A DNA stretch of 64,000 nt from JANQIO01 sp965601975 (GTDB lineage: Bacteria > Pseudomonadota > Gammaproteobacteria > Pseudomonadales > Halieaceae). The notes below the pieces were generated by a model that saw only the letters and a program-made list of their open reading frames with translations, did no database searches and was not told where the DNA came from. The DNA is taken from positions 3,534,001-3,598,000 of the forward strand of contig OZ271856.1 in assembly GCA_965601975.1 (NCBI GenBank), written 5' to 3'. A program made the position numbers and the translations under genes. The stretch's first letter is position 1. The number at the start of each line of letters is the position of its first letter. Positions 33,183-40,631 of the stretch are shown in pieces.

Positions 33183-33590
33183 TCAGCTGCCCAGCGCCAG
33201 CGTGCGCTGCAGCAGGTCTCGGGAGGTGATCATCACCTCCACGTTGGAGGTATAGGACTTCGAAGCCGCCATCATGCTGGCCATTTCTTCCACCAGGTTG
33301 ACGTTGCTCTCGTAGACAAAGCCGTCGGCATTGGCGAGGGGATGGTCGGGCTCGTAGCGCTCCTGGATCGGCACCCGGCTCTGGACCACCTCGGTCACCT
33401 CGACCCCTTCCACCTCGGAACCGGCTGCATCGAAGACGGTGGCGAATACCGGCAGCCGCGCGCGGTAGGCGGACTGCTCGGATCCTGAGACCACCTTGGC
33501 ATTGGCCATATTGGCGGATACCGCGTCCAGGCGGATGCTCTGCGCGGTCAGCGCGCTGCCGGACACATCGAAGATATTCATCAAGCTCAT
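33183..33590 (-). CDS. flgC: FlgC, proximal rod protein
   Basis: The 135-residue protein matches FlgC: MSLMNIFDVSGSALTAQSIRLDAVSANMANAKVVSGSEQ, YEPDHPLANADGFVYESNVNLVEEMASMMAASKSYTSNVEVMITSRDLLQRTLALG. It is a proximal rod subunit and follows flgB with a two-base gap, so the pair is translationally linked. Confidence 0.97.
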   Translation of the reverse strand: MSLMNIFDVSGSALTAQSIRLDAVSANMANAKVVSGSEQSAYRARLPVFATVFDAAGSEVEGVEVTEVVQSRVPIQERYEPDHPLANADGFVYESNVNLVEEMASMMAASKSYTSNVEVMITSRDLLQRTLALGS

Positions 33591-33592
33591 TA

Positions 33593-33979
33593 CTATTCTC
33601 CCGTCAACGCTTTGCGCAGTCCGCGCAGCGTTCCGTCAAAAAACTGTGCACTTGCCTGGAATTTGACGGCATTTTCCGAATAGGCCGCCTTTTCCACTTC
33701 CATCTGTACCGTGTTGCCGTCGGGGCCCACACGGGTGGCCTCACGCTCGGTTTCCGCCATCTGCAGGGGGCCGCCGGTGCCGATATGACGGCTATGGGTC
33801 GTCCTGAGACCCGCGTCATTACTGCGCGCGGCCTCCATCGCGGCGCTGAAGTCCAGCTCCTTGGCCCGGTAGCGCGGCGTATCGGCGTTGGCGATATTGC
33901 CCGCAATCACCTCGGCCCGGGCTGCGCGTACCGTGAGGGCGCGTCCATGCAGGTCGAGGTTGCTATCTATCCAGTTCAT
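33593..33979 (-). CDS. flgB: FlgB, proximal rod protein
   Basis: The 128-residue protein matches FlgB: SNLDLHGRALTVRAARAEVIAGNIANADTPRYRAKELDFSAAM, ending DGNTVQMEVEKAAYSENAVKFQASAQFFDGTLRGLRKALTGE. It is the first gene of the flgBCDEFGHIJKL run and lies 44 bases from a strong sigma-54 motif that should drive the whole minus-strand operon. It is divergent from flgA. Confidence 0.97.
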   Translation of the reverse strand: MNWIDSNLDLHGRALTVRAARAEVIAGNIANADTPRYRAKELDFSAAMEAARSNDAGLRTTHSRHIGTGGPLQMAETEREATRVGPDGNTVQMEVEKAAYSENAVKFQASAQFFDGTLRGLRKALTGE

Positions 33980-34022
33980 GCCGGCAGGTCTCCGCTGCGA
34001 TTACGTGTGTCACAGTGAGATA

Positions 34023-34037
34023 GCAATCGCTGTGCCA
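34023..34037 (-). promoter_or_regulatory. Sigma-54 promoter of the flgB operon
   Basis: TGGCACAGCGATTGC on the minus strand differs from TGGCACG-N4-TTGC at one position and has correct 12-base GG-to-GC spacing. It lies 44 bases before flgB. AT-rich sequence lies upstream of it, toward the divergent flgA promoter. Confidence 0.88.
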
Positions 34038-34189
34038 AAATTATTTCTTCATAGTTTTCAATAAGTTATGATTTTATGGGGGCGGCAGGCGCGGTCCGAA
34101 CGGCAACGCCCTTCCCGGTCGACGGCAAACCCTTGCCGCCCTCCCGGCACTGAAAACGGGATTTCGCCCCCTGGCCGGCAGGAAATAAC

Positions 34190-34204
34190 TGGCACGAGAA
34201 TTGC
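34190..34204 (+). promoter_or_regulatory. Sigma-54 promoter of flgA
   Basis: TGGCACGAGAATTGC is a perfect match to the -24/-12 consensus TGGCACG-N4-TTGC and lies 46 bases before the flgA start codon. Its divergent partner for flgB is ~150 bases away, so the two may share activator-binding sites. Confidence 0.92.
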
Positions 34205-34250
34205 TGGTTACTCCCACAAGGAAACTTTTGACGCCGATGGCGCAGGAAAC

Positions 34251-34949
34251 ATGACGCGATTCAACCCACTAATGGCAGCACTGATGATCCTGGCGATGGC
34301 GCCGGCCACGGCCGCGCAGACGGTACAGGATCTCAGGGCCATCGCCACCGCCGCCGAACAGCACGCTGCCGACAATGCGAAGCGCATGCGCTACCGCAAT
34401 ATCGAGGCGCGGGCCCTGGCGGTGGACAGCCGACTCGCGCTGACCCCCTGTGGGCACGCCCTGGAGACGTTTTCAGCCCCCGGGCGCGGCGCAGGCCGCA
34501 CCACCGTGGGTGTGCGCTGCAACGCGCCCAAGCCCTGGACGCTGTATGTCCCTGTCGAGGTGAAGGCCCAGGTGGCGACGGTGGTGCTGCGCGAGGCCAT
34601 GCCCCGCGGCAGCGTGCTGTCCGCGGCCGACCTGCAGGTTGCCCTGCGCCCCGCGGAGTCCGTACACGGCGAAATCGTGAGTTCAAAGGCGATGGCAGAC
34701 GGCAAGCAGCTGCGCCGCCATACCAAGGCAGGCACACCCCTGCGCCTGAATATGCTGGTGGATCCCCAGGCCATTGCCAGGGGCCAGTCCACGCTGCTGC
34801 TGACGACGGTCAACAATATTGAAGTGATGATGAGCGGCACCGCCCAGACCGGCGGCAAGGCTGGCGACGTCATCCGGGTACGCAACAACACGTCTGGAAA
34901 GCTAGTCGAAGGTACCGTAACCCTCGAAGGCCAGGTTCGCGTACATTAA
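34251..34949 (+). CDS. flgA: FlgA, P-ring assembly chaperone
   Basis: The 232-residue protein has a signal peptide (MTRFNPLMAALMILAMAPATAAQ) followed by the FlgA/SAF region: LALTPCGHALETFSAPGRGAGRTTVGVRC, WTLYVPVEVKAQVATVVLREAMPRGSVLSAADL, and the C-terminal NNIEVMMSGTAQTGGKAGDVIRVRNNTSGKLVEGTVTLEGQVRVH. It helps FlgI assemble in the periplasm. The ATG at 34251 was chosen over an upstream frame extension because the signal peptide begins there and AGGA lies just before it; the extension also runs through the promoter. Confidence 0.95.
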   Translation: MTRFNPLMAALMILAMAPATAAQTVQDLRAIATAAEQHAADNAKRMRYRNIEARALAVDSRLALTPCGHALETFSAPGRGAGRTTVGVRCNAPKPWTLYVPVEVKAQVATVVLREAMPRGSVLSAADLQVALRPAESVHGEIVSSKAMADGKQLRRHTKAGTPLRLNMLVDPQAIARGQSTLLLTTVNNIEVMMSGTAQTGGKAGDVIRVRNNTSGKLVEGTVTLEGQVRVH

Positions 34950-34955
34950 AAGGAT

Positions 34956-34982
34956 TAAAGTCAGTGAATATTATGTCGATAA
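34956..34982 (+). promoter_or_regulatory. Sigma-28 (FliA) promoter of flgM
   Basis: TAAAGTCA-N11-GTCGATAA: perfect -35 core, exact spacing, and a -10 with one mismatch to GCCGATAA. It lies directly after flgA and 46 bases before flgM, so flgMN has its own late promoter besides read-through from flgA. Confidence 0.88.
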
Positions 34983-35028
34983 CACGAGCAACGAGAGTTA
35001 CAACCGCTCGTAATGAGGAGCGAATCCA

Positions 35029-35355
35029 ATGAACGGTGAAATCAAGCCCACGTCTGATGCCGTACAGGCTCTGTACGGTGCGCAGGACACCAGCGTCGCC
35101 GCCCAGCGGGAACAGGAGGCCAAGGCCGCCCCTGCCGTGGCGAGCACGGAAGGTGCGGATTCCGTCCAGCTGACCGACAAGGCCCAGCAGCTGCTGCGCC
35201 TGGAGGAAAAGCTGGCGGAGTTCCCGGCGGTGGACAGCCAGCGGGTCGATGCCATTCGGCAGGCCATAGCGGACGGCAGTTACAAGATCGATGCGGACCT
35301 GATCGCAGAGCGCATGCTTGCGACGGAGGCCCAGCAGAAACAGTCCGAAGTGTAA
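35029..35355 (+). CDS. flgM: FlgM, anti-sigma-28 factor
   Basis: The 108-residue protein has a disordered N-terminal half and the conserved FlgM C-terminal helices (DSVQLTDKAQQLLRLEEKLAEFPAVDSQRVDAIRQAIADGSYKIDADLIAERML). It binds FliA until the hook is complete and is then exported. The ATG has an excellent GAGGAG eight bases upstream. A FliA promoter in front gives the usual negative feedback loop. flgN follows. Confidence 0.96.
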   Translation: MNGEIKPTSDAVQALYGAQDTSVAAQREQEAKAAPAVASTEGADSVQLTDKAQQLLRLEEKLAEFPAVDSQRVDAIRQAIADGSYKIDADLIAERMLATEAQQKQSEV

Positions 35356-35370
35356 TTGCGGGTTAGCGAC

Positions 35371-35859
35371 ATGATGAGCGAAATGGCGCAAAACCCGACG
35401 GACGTACTGGCGGGACTGATCCGGGCCGAGCACATGATGCTCGCGGAGCTGGGAACGGTACTCGAACGCGAGTTCGAGGCCGCGAGCACCCAGGCCGATA
35501 TGTCAGCGCTGCTGGAAGAGAAACTGAAGGTTCTGGAGGTGCTCGACCGGGCCACCATCGACCGCCTCAAGTGGCAGGAAGACCAGGGGCTGCCCAGCCA
35601 CGGCGACCCGCTGCGTGAGGCCATTGCCGACATGGACGGCAGCGGCATGCTCAGCAAGCTGTTTGCCGAATTTGAACAGGACGCCCGCGACCTGCGCGAG
35701 CGCAACCGGCAGCTGGGTCAGTTGAACCTTCGCCGCCAGCAGTCCCTGCAGCACGCGCTGCGGGTCATTACGAACCAGTCTGCGGAAGAGTCCAATGACT
35801 ACACGGCGCACGGTCACAGCGGTGCGCAGCAGGCAACCCGGCTGCTCGGCAGCGCATGA
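35371..35859 (+). CDS. flgN: FlgN, export chaperone for FlgK and FlgL
   Basis: The 162-residue, highly helical protein matches FlgN in length, position and pattern (LAGLIRAEHMMLAELGTVLEREFEAASTQADMSALLEEKLKVLEVLDRATIDRLKWQE, then LRERNRQLGQLNLRRQQSLQHALRVIT). It keeps the hook-filament junction proteins soluble before export. The ATG at 35371 was preferred to a TTG five codons earlier. The ribosome-binding site is weak, so coupling to flgM (15-base gap) is likely. Confidence 0.92.
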   Translation: MMSEMAQNPTDVLAGLIRAEHMMLAELGTVLEREFEAASTQADMSALLEEKLKVLEVLDRATIDRLKWQEDQGLPSHGDPLREAIADMDGSGMLSKLFAEFEQDARDLRERNRQLGQLNLRRQQSLQHALRVITNQSAEESNDYTAHGHSGAQQATRLLGSA

Positions 35860-35871
35860 GGTTCGCGCGCC

Positions 35872-36588
35872 ATGCCGATCACGCCGATTCACCCGGATGC
35901 GGAAACCGTCACCAGTCGGCCCCGCATCCTGCAGCTCCTTGAGCAGGCGCGAGAAGAGGGATTCGAACTCCTGGTAGCCCTGCCGGGCAGTGACGAGGTC
36001 TGGCGCACCAGCCTCAGCCGCATCGACGCCGACACCGGACAACTCACCTTCGGGCAACTGACCCCCGCCACCTGGCAGGAACAGGCCTTCGACCAGGCCG
36101 CCAGCATCCACTGCATGGTGCCGGGTTGCCGCCTGGAATTCTCACTGCCCCTGTCCCCTCTGGAGGACGGCAGCGTCTGCTACTTCGAATCGGCGCTGCC
36201 CGAAAGCCTGCGCTATCACCAGCTGCGCAAGCAGTTCCGGATCAGCCTGACCACCCACGATACCCGCATCGCCATTTCCGATGGCAATGAGACCCTGCGC
36301 GGCGAGCTCCTCAATATTTCCGCCGGAGGCTGCCGGGCCCGCCTGTTCGGCTACAGCTCGGACGTGCTGGAAGGCGCGCTGTTGCCGGAATGCCGGCTGT
36401 GGATTGCCGATGAGCTCGATATGTCCTGCGAGGGCGAGGTTCGCCACAGCCAGGCCTCGGGCAAGGGCCAACAAGAGGTGAGCCTGGCCTTCCGCGATAT
36501 GTCCCCCCGGGACAGCCGCCAGCTGCAGAAATGCATGGCCAACCTGCAGCGTGCGGGCCTCAAACAGGGAATCGTCCGCTCCGCCTGA
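35872..36588 (+). CDS. YcgR-like PilZ flagellar brake
   Basis: The 238-residue protein has the two-domain YcgR layout: an N-terminal YcgR/PilZN-like beta domain (about 15-110) and a C-terminal PilZ domain with RxxxR at 119-123 (RKQFR) and NxSxxG at 148-153 (NISAGG). Both c-di-GMP contacts are present. In characterised bacteria c-di-GMP-bound YcgR acts on the rotor or stator to slow or bias the motor. It follows flgN by 12 bases, so it is probably expressed with flgM and flgN through the FliA promoter. The assignment to the YcgR family is good; the partner here is unknown. Confidence 0.85.
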   Translation: MPITPIHPDAETVTSRPRILQLLEQAREEGFELLVALPGSDEVWRTSLSRIDADTGQLTFGQLTPATWQEQAFDQAASIHCMVPGCRLEFSLPLSPLEDGSVCYFESALPESLRYHQLRKQFRISLTTHDTRIAISDGNETLRGELLNISAGGCRARLFGYSSDVLEGALLPECRLWIADELDMSCEGEVRHSQASGKGQQEVSLAFRDMSPRDSRQLQKCMANLQRAGLKQGIVRSA

Positions 36589-36595
36589 GCCAGGT

Positions 36596-36610
36596 TGGCA
36601 CGCTCATTGC
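36596..36610 (+). promoter_or_regulatory. Sigma-54 promoter of the GAF-like gene
   Basis: TGGCACGCTCATTGC is a perfect match to TGGCACG-N4-TTGC. It lies only eight bases after the YcgR-like stop and ~50 bases before the start of a 132-residue protein. Confidence 0.9.
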
Positions 36611-36658
36611 ATTATTTCTATCAGGGAAAGGCCACGCCCCGAGAGGGCCAGCCGTTGA

Positions 36659-37057
36659 ATGGAAATGAGCGACATGGAAAATACAGCCACCGCAACCGAC
36701 CCGGCCGCCATGCCGGACGAGACGCCCTCGCCGGACCAGCTGGGGATCACCCTGGAGGCGATCGAGCGTCTGGAAATGATGCTGCGCGTGGTGATCGAGT
36801 ACACCGGTTTCAGCTACACCACGGGCCACGAAGGCCTCGACTACCATACCGGCGAGCGCAGCGCGCATCGCTGTGACTACAACCTGGTTCTGCGCGACGG
36901 CATCAGCCTGGGGCGCGTGGAAGTCAGCCGCCTGTGGCCATTCAAGGAATCCGAACTGCGTATGCTGGAGTGCTGCCTGGCAGACTTTTGCCTGCGCCTT
37001 GACCTGATTATTGCGGGGGAGCCTCAGCGTCCTCAGGGCGCCGACCCGACACCTTGA
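36659..37057 (+). CDS. Small GAF-like protein of unknown function under a sigma-54 promoter
   Basis: This 132-residue soluble protein is not a named flagellar component that I know. Its core (ITLEAIERLEMMLRVVIEYTGFSYTTGHEGLDYHTGERSAHRCDYNLVLRDGISLGRVEVSRLWPFKESELRMLECCLADFCLRLDLII) resembles the GAF-like sensory module found in front of GGDEF domains in some pseudomonad-type diguanylate cyclases, but no GGDEF follows. Start choice is uncertain: ATG at 36659, 36665 and 36674 are all in frame, and GAGAGG lies 12 bases before the first. The last 50 bases overlap tail-to-tail with the FlhB-like gene. A near-perfect sigma-54 promoter puts it in the flagellar regulon. Confidence 0.7.
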   Translation: MEMSDMENTATATDPAAMPDETPSPDQLGITLEAIERLEMMLRVVIEYTGFSYTTGHEGLDYHTGERSAHRCDYNLVLRDGISLGRVEVSRLWPFKESELRMLECCLADFCLRLDLIIAGEPQRPQGADPTP

Positions 37058-37298
37058 ACACGTAGGCCAGCACGGTGGCCACCGCCACATACAGCTGCGG
37101 CGGCACCTCTTCACCCAGCGGTACGGCACAGAGTACTGCGCTTAGCCTGGGATCCTGCACTACCGGGATACCGTGGCGACGGGCGAGAGCCTCGATCTCC
37201 TCGGCCAGGGCACCGCTGCCGTTGGCCACGACCCGCGGCGCGGTCTTGCCGTCATAGGCAAGCGCTGCCGCCTTGCGCAGTTCTTCCGACGCGTTCAA
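37008..37298 (-). CDS. FlhB C-terminal homologue (FhlB/FlhX-type export switch protein)
   Basis: The 96-residue protein matches the cytoplasmic C-terminal domain of FlhB (RKAAALAYDGKTAPRVVANGSGALAEEIEALARRHGIPVVQDPRLSAVLCAVPLGEEVPPQLYVAVATVLAYVF). It lacks the membrane part and the NPTH autocleavage site and corresponds to the part after the cleavage. Such proteins can partly replace the FlhB C-domain in substrate switching. It overlaps the second fliK by four bases (ATGA), so both form one unit. Its 3' end overlaps the GAF-like gene on the other strand by 50 bases. Confidence 0.9.
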   Translation of the reverse strand: MNASEELRKAAALAYDGKTAPRVVANGSGALAEEIEALARRHGIPVVQDPRLSAVLCAVPLGEEVPPQLYVAVATVLAYVFKVSGRRPEDAEAPPQ

Positions 37299-38386
37299 GA
37301 CTGCCCCCCCAGCGCCGAGACCGCGCTGAACTCCCTGGCCGCGGGATTCCCGGCCTCCTCGGCCGACGGCCGACTTACCACGGATTCGACGTGAAAACCC
37401 TGCAGCGACAGCGCTTCCCGCAGGGTCTCGATGTCTTCGTGCAGGGCACTCACCGCATCGGGGCGCTCCGCCTCCAGGGATACCGATACCTGCTGGTCCT
37501 TGAGGAAGATGTGCACATCCAGGCTGCCCAGGGGCTCGGCTTCCAGCGAAAACTCCACTTCCCAGCTGTTCTGCTCCGGGTTTTCCGGCGTAATCAGGCC
37601 GCGCTCCCGGCGCAGGGTAATACTGACCGGCAGCAGGCGATCGCCCCAGGCCAGGGGCAATTCCAGGCTCCAGTAGAAATGGCCATCCTCCGCCTGGCGG
37701 ACGGACCTGAGCTGGCGCAGGCTGATATGGGCGAGCAGGCCCTCGAGAATATCCGCGAGCCCCTCGTCGAGTTCGCCGCCATTGCCCAGCAGCTGCCAGA
37801 GCATCAGCTTGAAGTCGCCGTCGAGAGCAGCGGGCAGTTCCGCCGGGTTGGCCGCAGCCGCCGCGAGACGCGGCTCCAGCAGCAGTCCGCTGTCGCGCAT
37901 GGCGCCCTGCAGGCGCTGCGGCTGAACCAGTTCCCGGGGGCTCGAAAAGCGGCCCAGCAGGGCAGCCAGTGGCGCTTCCGCGGCCGTGCCCCGGAACCGT
38001 GCCAGCCAGGCCAGCAGACCGGCCAGGGGTTGCTGCCGGGTCGCCATGACCTGCAGCGCGTTCACCACCGCATCGTTGACCGGGCGGGGGTTGCCGGCTT
38101 CATCCTGCCCCGGGGGCAGCACCCTCATCACGGAAAAGCTGGGGCTCGCGCCCGGGGTGGTCATGCGAATCAGCAGTTCCTGACCCGGCACCAGGGACAT
38201 TCCCGCCGCCAGTCGCAGCGTGTGGCCACCGACTTTCAGCAGGAAACTACCGTCCACATCGACTTTTTCCACCCGCGCACGGTAGATCTGGCCCGCCTGC
38301 AACGGCGACCGGTCCGGAGACTGGCGGCCGAGGCTGGTAGCAGCTACCGGGCCGACCGGAATTTGACCTGTTGTGGATGGGGGCAC
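37295..38386 (-). CDS. Second FliK-family hook-length control protein
   Basis: The 363-residue protein has an N-terminal beta-rich part (LQAGQIYRARVEKVDVDGSFLLKVGGHTLRLAAGMSLVPGQELLIRM) and a C-terminal FliK-type domain (FYWSLELPLAWGDRLLPVSITLRRE, WEVEFSLEAEPLGSLDVHIFLKDQQVSVSLEAERPDAVSALHEDIETLREALSLQGFHV). It matches the FliK-like gene linked to an FlhB C-domain homologue in pseudomonads. The GTG at 38386 was chosen because GGAG lies seven bases upstream and a FliA promoter ends just before it; the frame itself extends upstream to a TTG. A canonical fliK lies at 61216. Confidence 0.82.
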   Translation of the reverse strand: MPPSTTGQIPVGPVAATSLGRQSPDRSPLQAGQIYRARVEKVDVDGSFLLKVGGHTLRLAAGMSLVPGQELLIRMTTPGASPSFSVMRVLPPGQDEAGNPRPVNDAVVNALQVMATRQQPLAGLLAWLARFRGTAAEAPLAALLGRFSSPRELVQPQRLQGAMRDSGLLLEPRLAAAAANPAELPAALDGDFKLMLWQLLGNGGELDEGLADILEGLLAHISLRQLRSVRQAEDGHFYWSLELPLAWGDRLLPVSITLRRERGLITPENPEQNSWEVEFSLEAEPLGSLDVHIFLKDQQVSVSLEAERPDAVSALHEDIETLREALSLQGFHVESVVSRPSAEEAGNPAAREFSAVSALGGQS

Positions 38387-38417
38387 CCGAATTCTCCGTA
38401 TGGCTTCCCTGTTTCCT

Positions 38418-38444
38418 GTATCGACGCCCCGGCCCGGACCTTTA
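38418..38444 (-). promoter_or_regulatory. Sigma-28 (FliA) promoter of the second fliK / FlhB-like pair
   Basis: TAAAGGTC-N11-GTCGATAC on the minus strand: perfect -35 core, exact 11-base spacing, and a -10 sharing GTCGATA with the flgM promoter. It lies 31 bases before the GTG chosen for the FliK-like gene. Confidence 0.78.
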
Positions 38445-38482
38445 CCCCTCCCAGGCCCCGAAATTCGGGTTACGTCACAGGT

Positions 38483-38497
38483 TGGCAAGCAAATTGC
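38483..38497 (+). promoter_or_regulatory. Sigma-54 promoter of the fliG operon
   Basis: TGGCAAGCAAATTGC has one mismatch to TGGCACG-N4-TTGC and the right GG-to-GC spacing. It lies ~140 bases before fliG and back-to-back with the FliA promoter of the divergent fliK-like gene. Confidence 0.82.
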
Positions 38498-38635
38498 AGC
38501 TACCCCCCGTGACAGCGCGCCTCACAGGGGGCCGCGCCACAAAAACATCGGATTTTTGACGAAAATCTGGTCGTTGGACGGAGATTCCAACACAGCGTCA
38601 ATAATCCGCCGCCATGACTGGAGAGCGACAGGGAC

Positions 38636-39688
38636 ATGAGCACAGCAGAAGCAGAATCCACGACACCGCCGGTTGAAGCAGCAGCGCCGGTAGCCAGCCT
38701 CAGCGGCGCGCAGCGGGCCGCCCAGCTGCTGCTGGTGCTCGGTGAAGACAAGGCCGCCCAGGTCCTGCGCCAGCTCGAGCCCGGCGATATCCAGAAAGTC
38801 GGCGCCGCCATGACGGAAATGAGCAAGGTAGACAGCGAAGCCGTCGGGAATGTGCTGCACCACTTCATCAGCCAGTATGAAAGCGACAGCTCAATCCGCG
38901 TCGCCCCGGACGAGTACACCCGCAATGTCATGATCCAGGCCCTGGGTGAAGAGCGCGCCGTAGGCATCCTCAGCAAGATCAGCATGGGCGCCGACACCAA
39001 GGCGCTGGAAGCCCTGCGCTGGATGGAGCCGGGCGTGATCGCCGGCATGATCGAGAGCGAGCACCCGCAGATCCAGGCCATTGTCATTTCCTACCTGCCG
39101 CCGGAGCTGGCGGCGGACGTACTGCCGGCCATGCCCGAGGACGTCCGTACCGACGTGATGGTGCGCATGGCGTCCCTGGACACCGTGGACCCCAAGGCCC
39201 TGAGCGAACTGAACCTGTCCCTGAAGCAGCAGGTGGAAGGGGTTGTCTCCAAGCAGAACTCTGCCACCGAGGGACTGAAGGCCGTGGCCAACATCCTCAA
39301 CGCCATGACGTCGGACGCGCAGGAGCAGCTCATGGAAAAGGTCCGCGAGGTCGACGCCGAGCTCGCCGACAAGGTGCAGGAGCAGCGCTACGTCTTCGAA
39401 GACCTGCAGAAAATCCCCGACCGCGACTTCCAGGTGGTGCTGCGGGAGCTGCCCACCGACCGGCTGGCGCTGGCACTGAAGGGCGCGGACGACGAGCTGC
39501 GCGACAAGGTGTTCCGCAATATGTCGAGCCGCGCCGCGGATATTTTCAAGGACGACATGGAGGCCCTGGGCCCCGTGAAGGTGGCCGACGTGGAAGAGGC
39601 ACAAAAGGAAATCGTGGAAATCGTCCAGAAGCTGTCGGAGAGCGGCGACATCAACCTCTCCATGGACGGCGGAGACATGCTGGAGTAA
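38636..39688 (+). CDS. fliG: FliG, rotor switch protein
   Basis: The 350-residue protein has all FliG blocks: SGAQRAAQLLLVLGEDKAAQVLRQLEPGDIQKVGAAM, the EHPQ motif (MIESEHPQIQAIVISYLPPELAADVL), and the C-terminal charged torque helix (LQKIPDRDFQVVLRELPTDRLALALKGADDELRDKVFRNMSSRAADIFKDDMEALGPVKVADVEEAQKEIV). It forms the rotor part that contacts the stator. An extra ~15-residue Ala/Pro/Glu N-terminal tail is present. Unusually it is not next to fliF; it heads an operon with fliM and the first fliN. Confidence 0.97.
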   Translation: MSTAEAESTTPPVEAAAPVASLSGAQRAAQLLLVLGEDKAAQVLRQLEPGDIQKVGAAMTEMSKVDSEAVGNVLHHFISQYESDSSIRVAPDEYTRNVMIQALGEERAVGILSKISMGADTKALEALRWMEPGVIAGMIESEHPQIQAIVISYLPPELAADVLPAMPEDVRTDVMVRMASLDTVDPKALSELNLSLKQQVEGVVSKQNSATEGLKAVANILNAMTSDAQEQLMEKVREVDAELADKVQEQRYVFEDLQKIPDRDFQVVLRELPTDRLALALKGADDELRDKVFRNMSSRAADIFKDDMEALGPVKVADVEEAQKEIVEIVQKLSESGDINLSMDGGDMLE

Positions 39689-39692
39689 GCCG

Positions 39693-40631
39693 ATGAACGA
39701 TCTTTTATCACAGGATGAAGTAGACGCGCTGCTGGACGGAGTGGAAGACGGCTCCGTTGGCGGCGACGGTGAACGCCGCGCCTATGACCTGAGCCTGTCC
39801 AGCCAGCGCCTGAACGGCTGGCAGAAGCAGCTGGGCCTGGTGGACGACAACCTGGGCCGCTACCTCGGCCAGCGCCTGCTGGGCCTGCTGCACAAGCAGA
39901 CCGCTGTGGCGATGGAGGGCGTACGCCTGCTCCGCTTCAGCGAGTACCTCGACAGCCTGGAGCTGCCCACGGGCCTCAACAGCTTCCGCCTGGAGCCTGC
40001 GGGCGGCGTGCTGATGGTCTCCATGGACGCCAACCTGGTCTACAGCCTGGTGGAGAGCATGTTCGGCGGCCACGGCCGCCAGGTCGCCATCGACGCCCGC
40101 GGCTTCTCCGCCACCGAACAGCGGGTACTGCAGCTGGGCCTGGACACCATCCTCGACGCAGTGCGCCACGCCTGGCGCCAGTTGGACAGCCAGGAATTCA
40201 GCCTCTGCGAAAGTGAACACAATCCCCAGGCCAGCACCGCCTTCGAGCCCGGCGAGATCGTCATGATTCGCCGCTACAGCATTCGCTATGAGGGCGGTGG
40301 CGGCGAGCTGTGCACGGTCATGTCCTCGGCGCTGGTGGAAGCCCTGTTCCAGGCCAGCAGCGTACAGCGCCCGACGCCCGCCGGCGGCGGCGTGGAAAAG
40401 CTGCGCCGCCGGGCCCGGGATTTTCGCGCCACCGTCGCCGGTGTGGTGGGCGGCGTGGAAATTCCCCTGAAGCAGTTGCTGCACCTGAGCCCGGGCGATG
40501 TGATCGACATCCATTCGCCGGAGGTCGTGGACGTCACTGTCAACGGCATCAAGAAATTCACGGCGCGGGTCGGTGAAGTCGACGGCCGCGTGGGACTCAG
40601 CATCGTCAATCCCGAGGAGGTGTCGAAATGA
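39693..40631 (+). CDS. fliM: FliM, C-ring switch protein
   Basis: The 312-residue protein begins with the CheY-P-binding peptide (LSQDEVDALL, residues 5-14), followed by the middle CheC-like domain (YDLSLSSQRLNGWQKQLGLVDDNLGRYLGQRLLGLL; MDANLVYSLVESMFGGHGR) and a C-terminal SPOA domain (RDFRATVAGVVGGVEIPLKQLLHLSPGDVIDIHSPEVVDVTVNGIKKFTARVGEVDGRVGLSIV). It forms the C ring with FliG and FliN. Presence of the CheY peptide means chemotaxis control is expected although no cheY is in the window. It overlaps the next gene by four bases. Confidence 0.96.
   Translation: MNDLLSQDEVDALLDGVEDGSVGGDGERRAYDLSLSSQRLNGWQKQLGLVDDNLGRYLGQRLLGLLHKQTAVAMEGVRLLRFSEYLDSLELPTGLNSFRLEPAGGVLMVSMDANLVYSLVESMFGGHGRQVAIDARGFSATEQRVLQLGLDTILDAVRHAWRQLDSQEFSLCESEHNPQASTAFEPGEIVMIRRYSIRYEGGGGELCTVMSSALVEALFQASSVQRPTPAGGGVEKLRRRARDFRATVAGVVGGVEIPLKQLLHLSPGDVIDIHSPEVVDVTVNGIKKFTARVGEVDGRVGLSIVNPEEVSK

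Noticed and set aside
34068..34250. In-frame upstream extension of flgA.
   Set aside because: It would run through the perfect sigma-54 promoter and hide the signal peptide inside the protein.
37008..38386. Trace of a non-flagellar type III secretion system (FlhB/SctU-like and FliK/SctP-like pair).
   Set aside because: No needle, translocator or effector genes accompany the pair and both promoters around it are flagellar-type; it fits the FliK-like/FhlB pair known from pseudomonads.
38387..38488. Longer version of the second FliK starting at TTG 38488.
   Set aside because: The extension spans the FliA promoter and is not FliK-like; the GTG at 38386 has a good ribosome-binding site.
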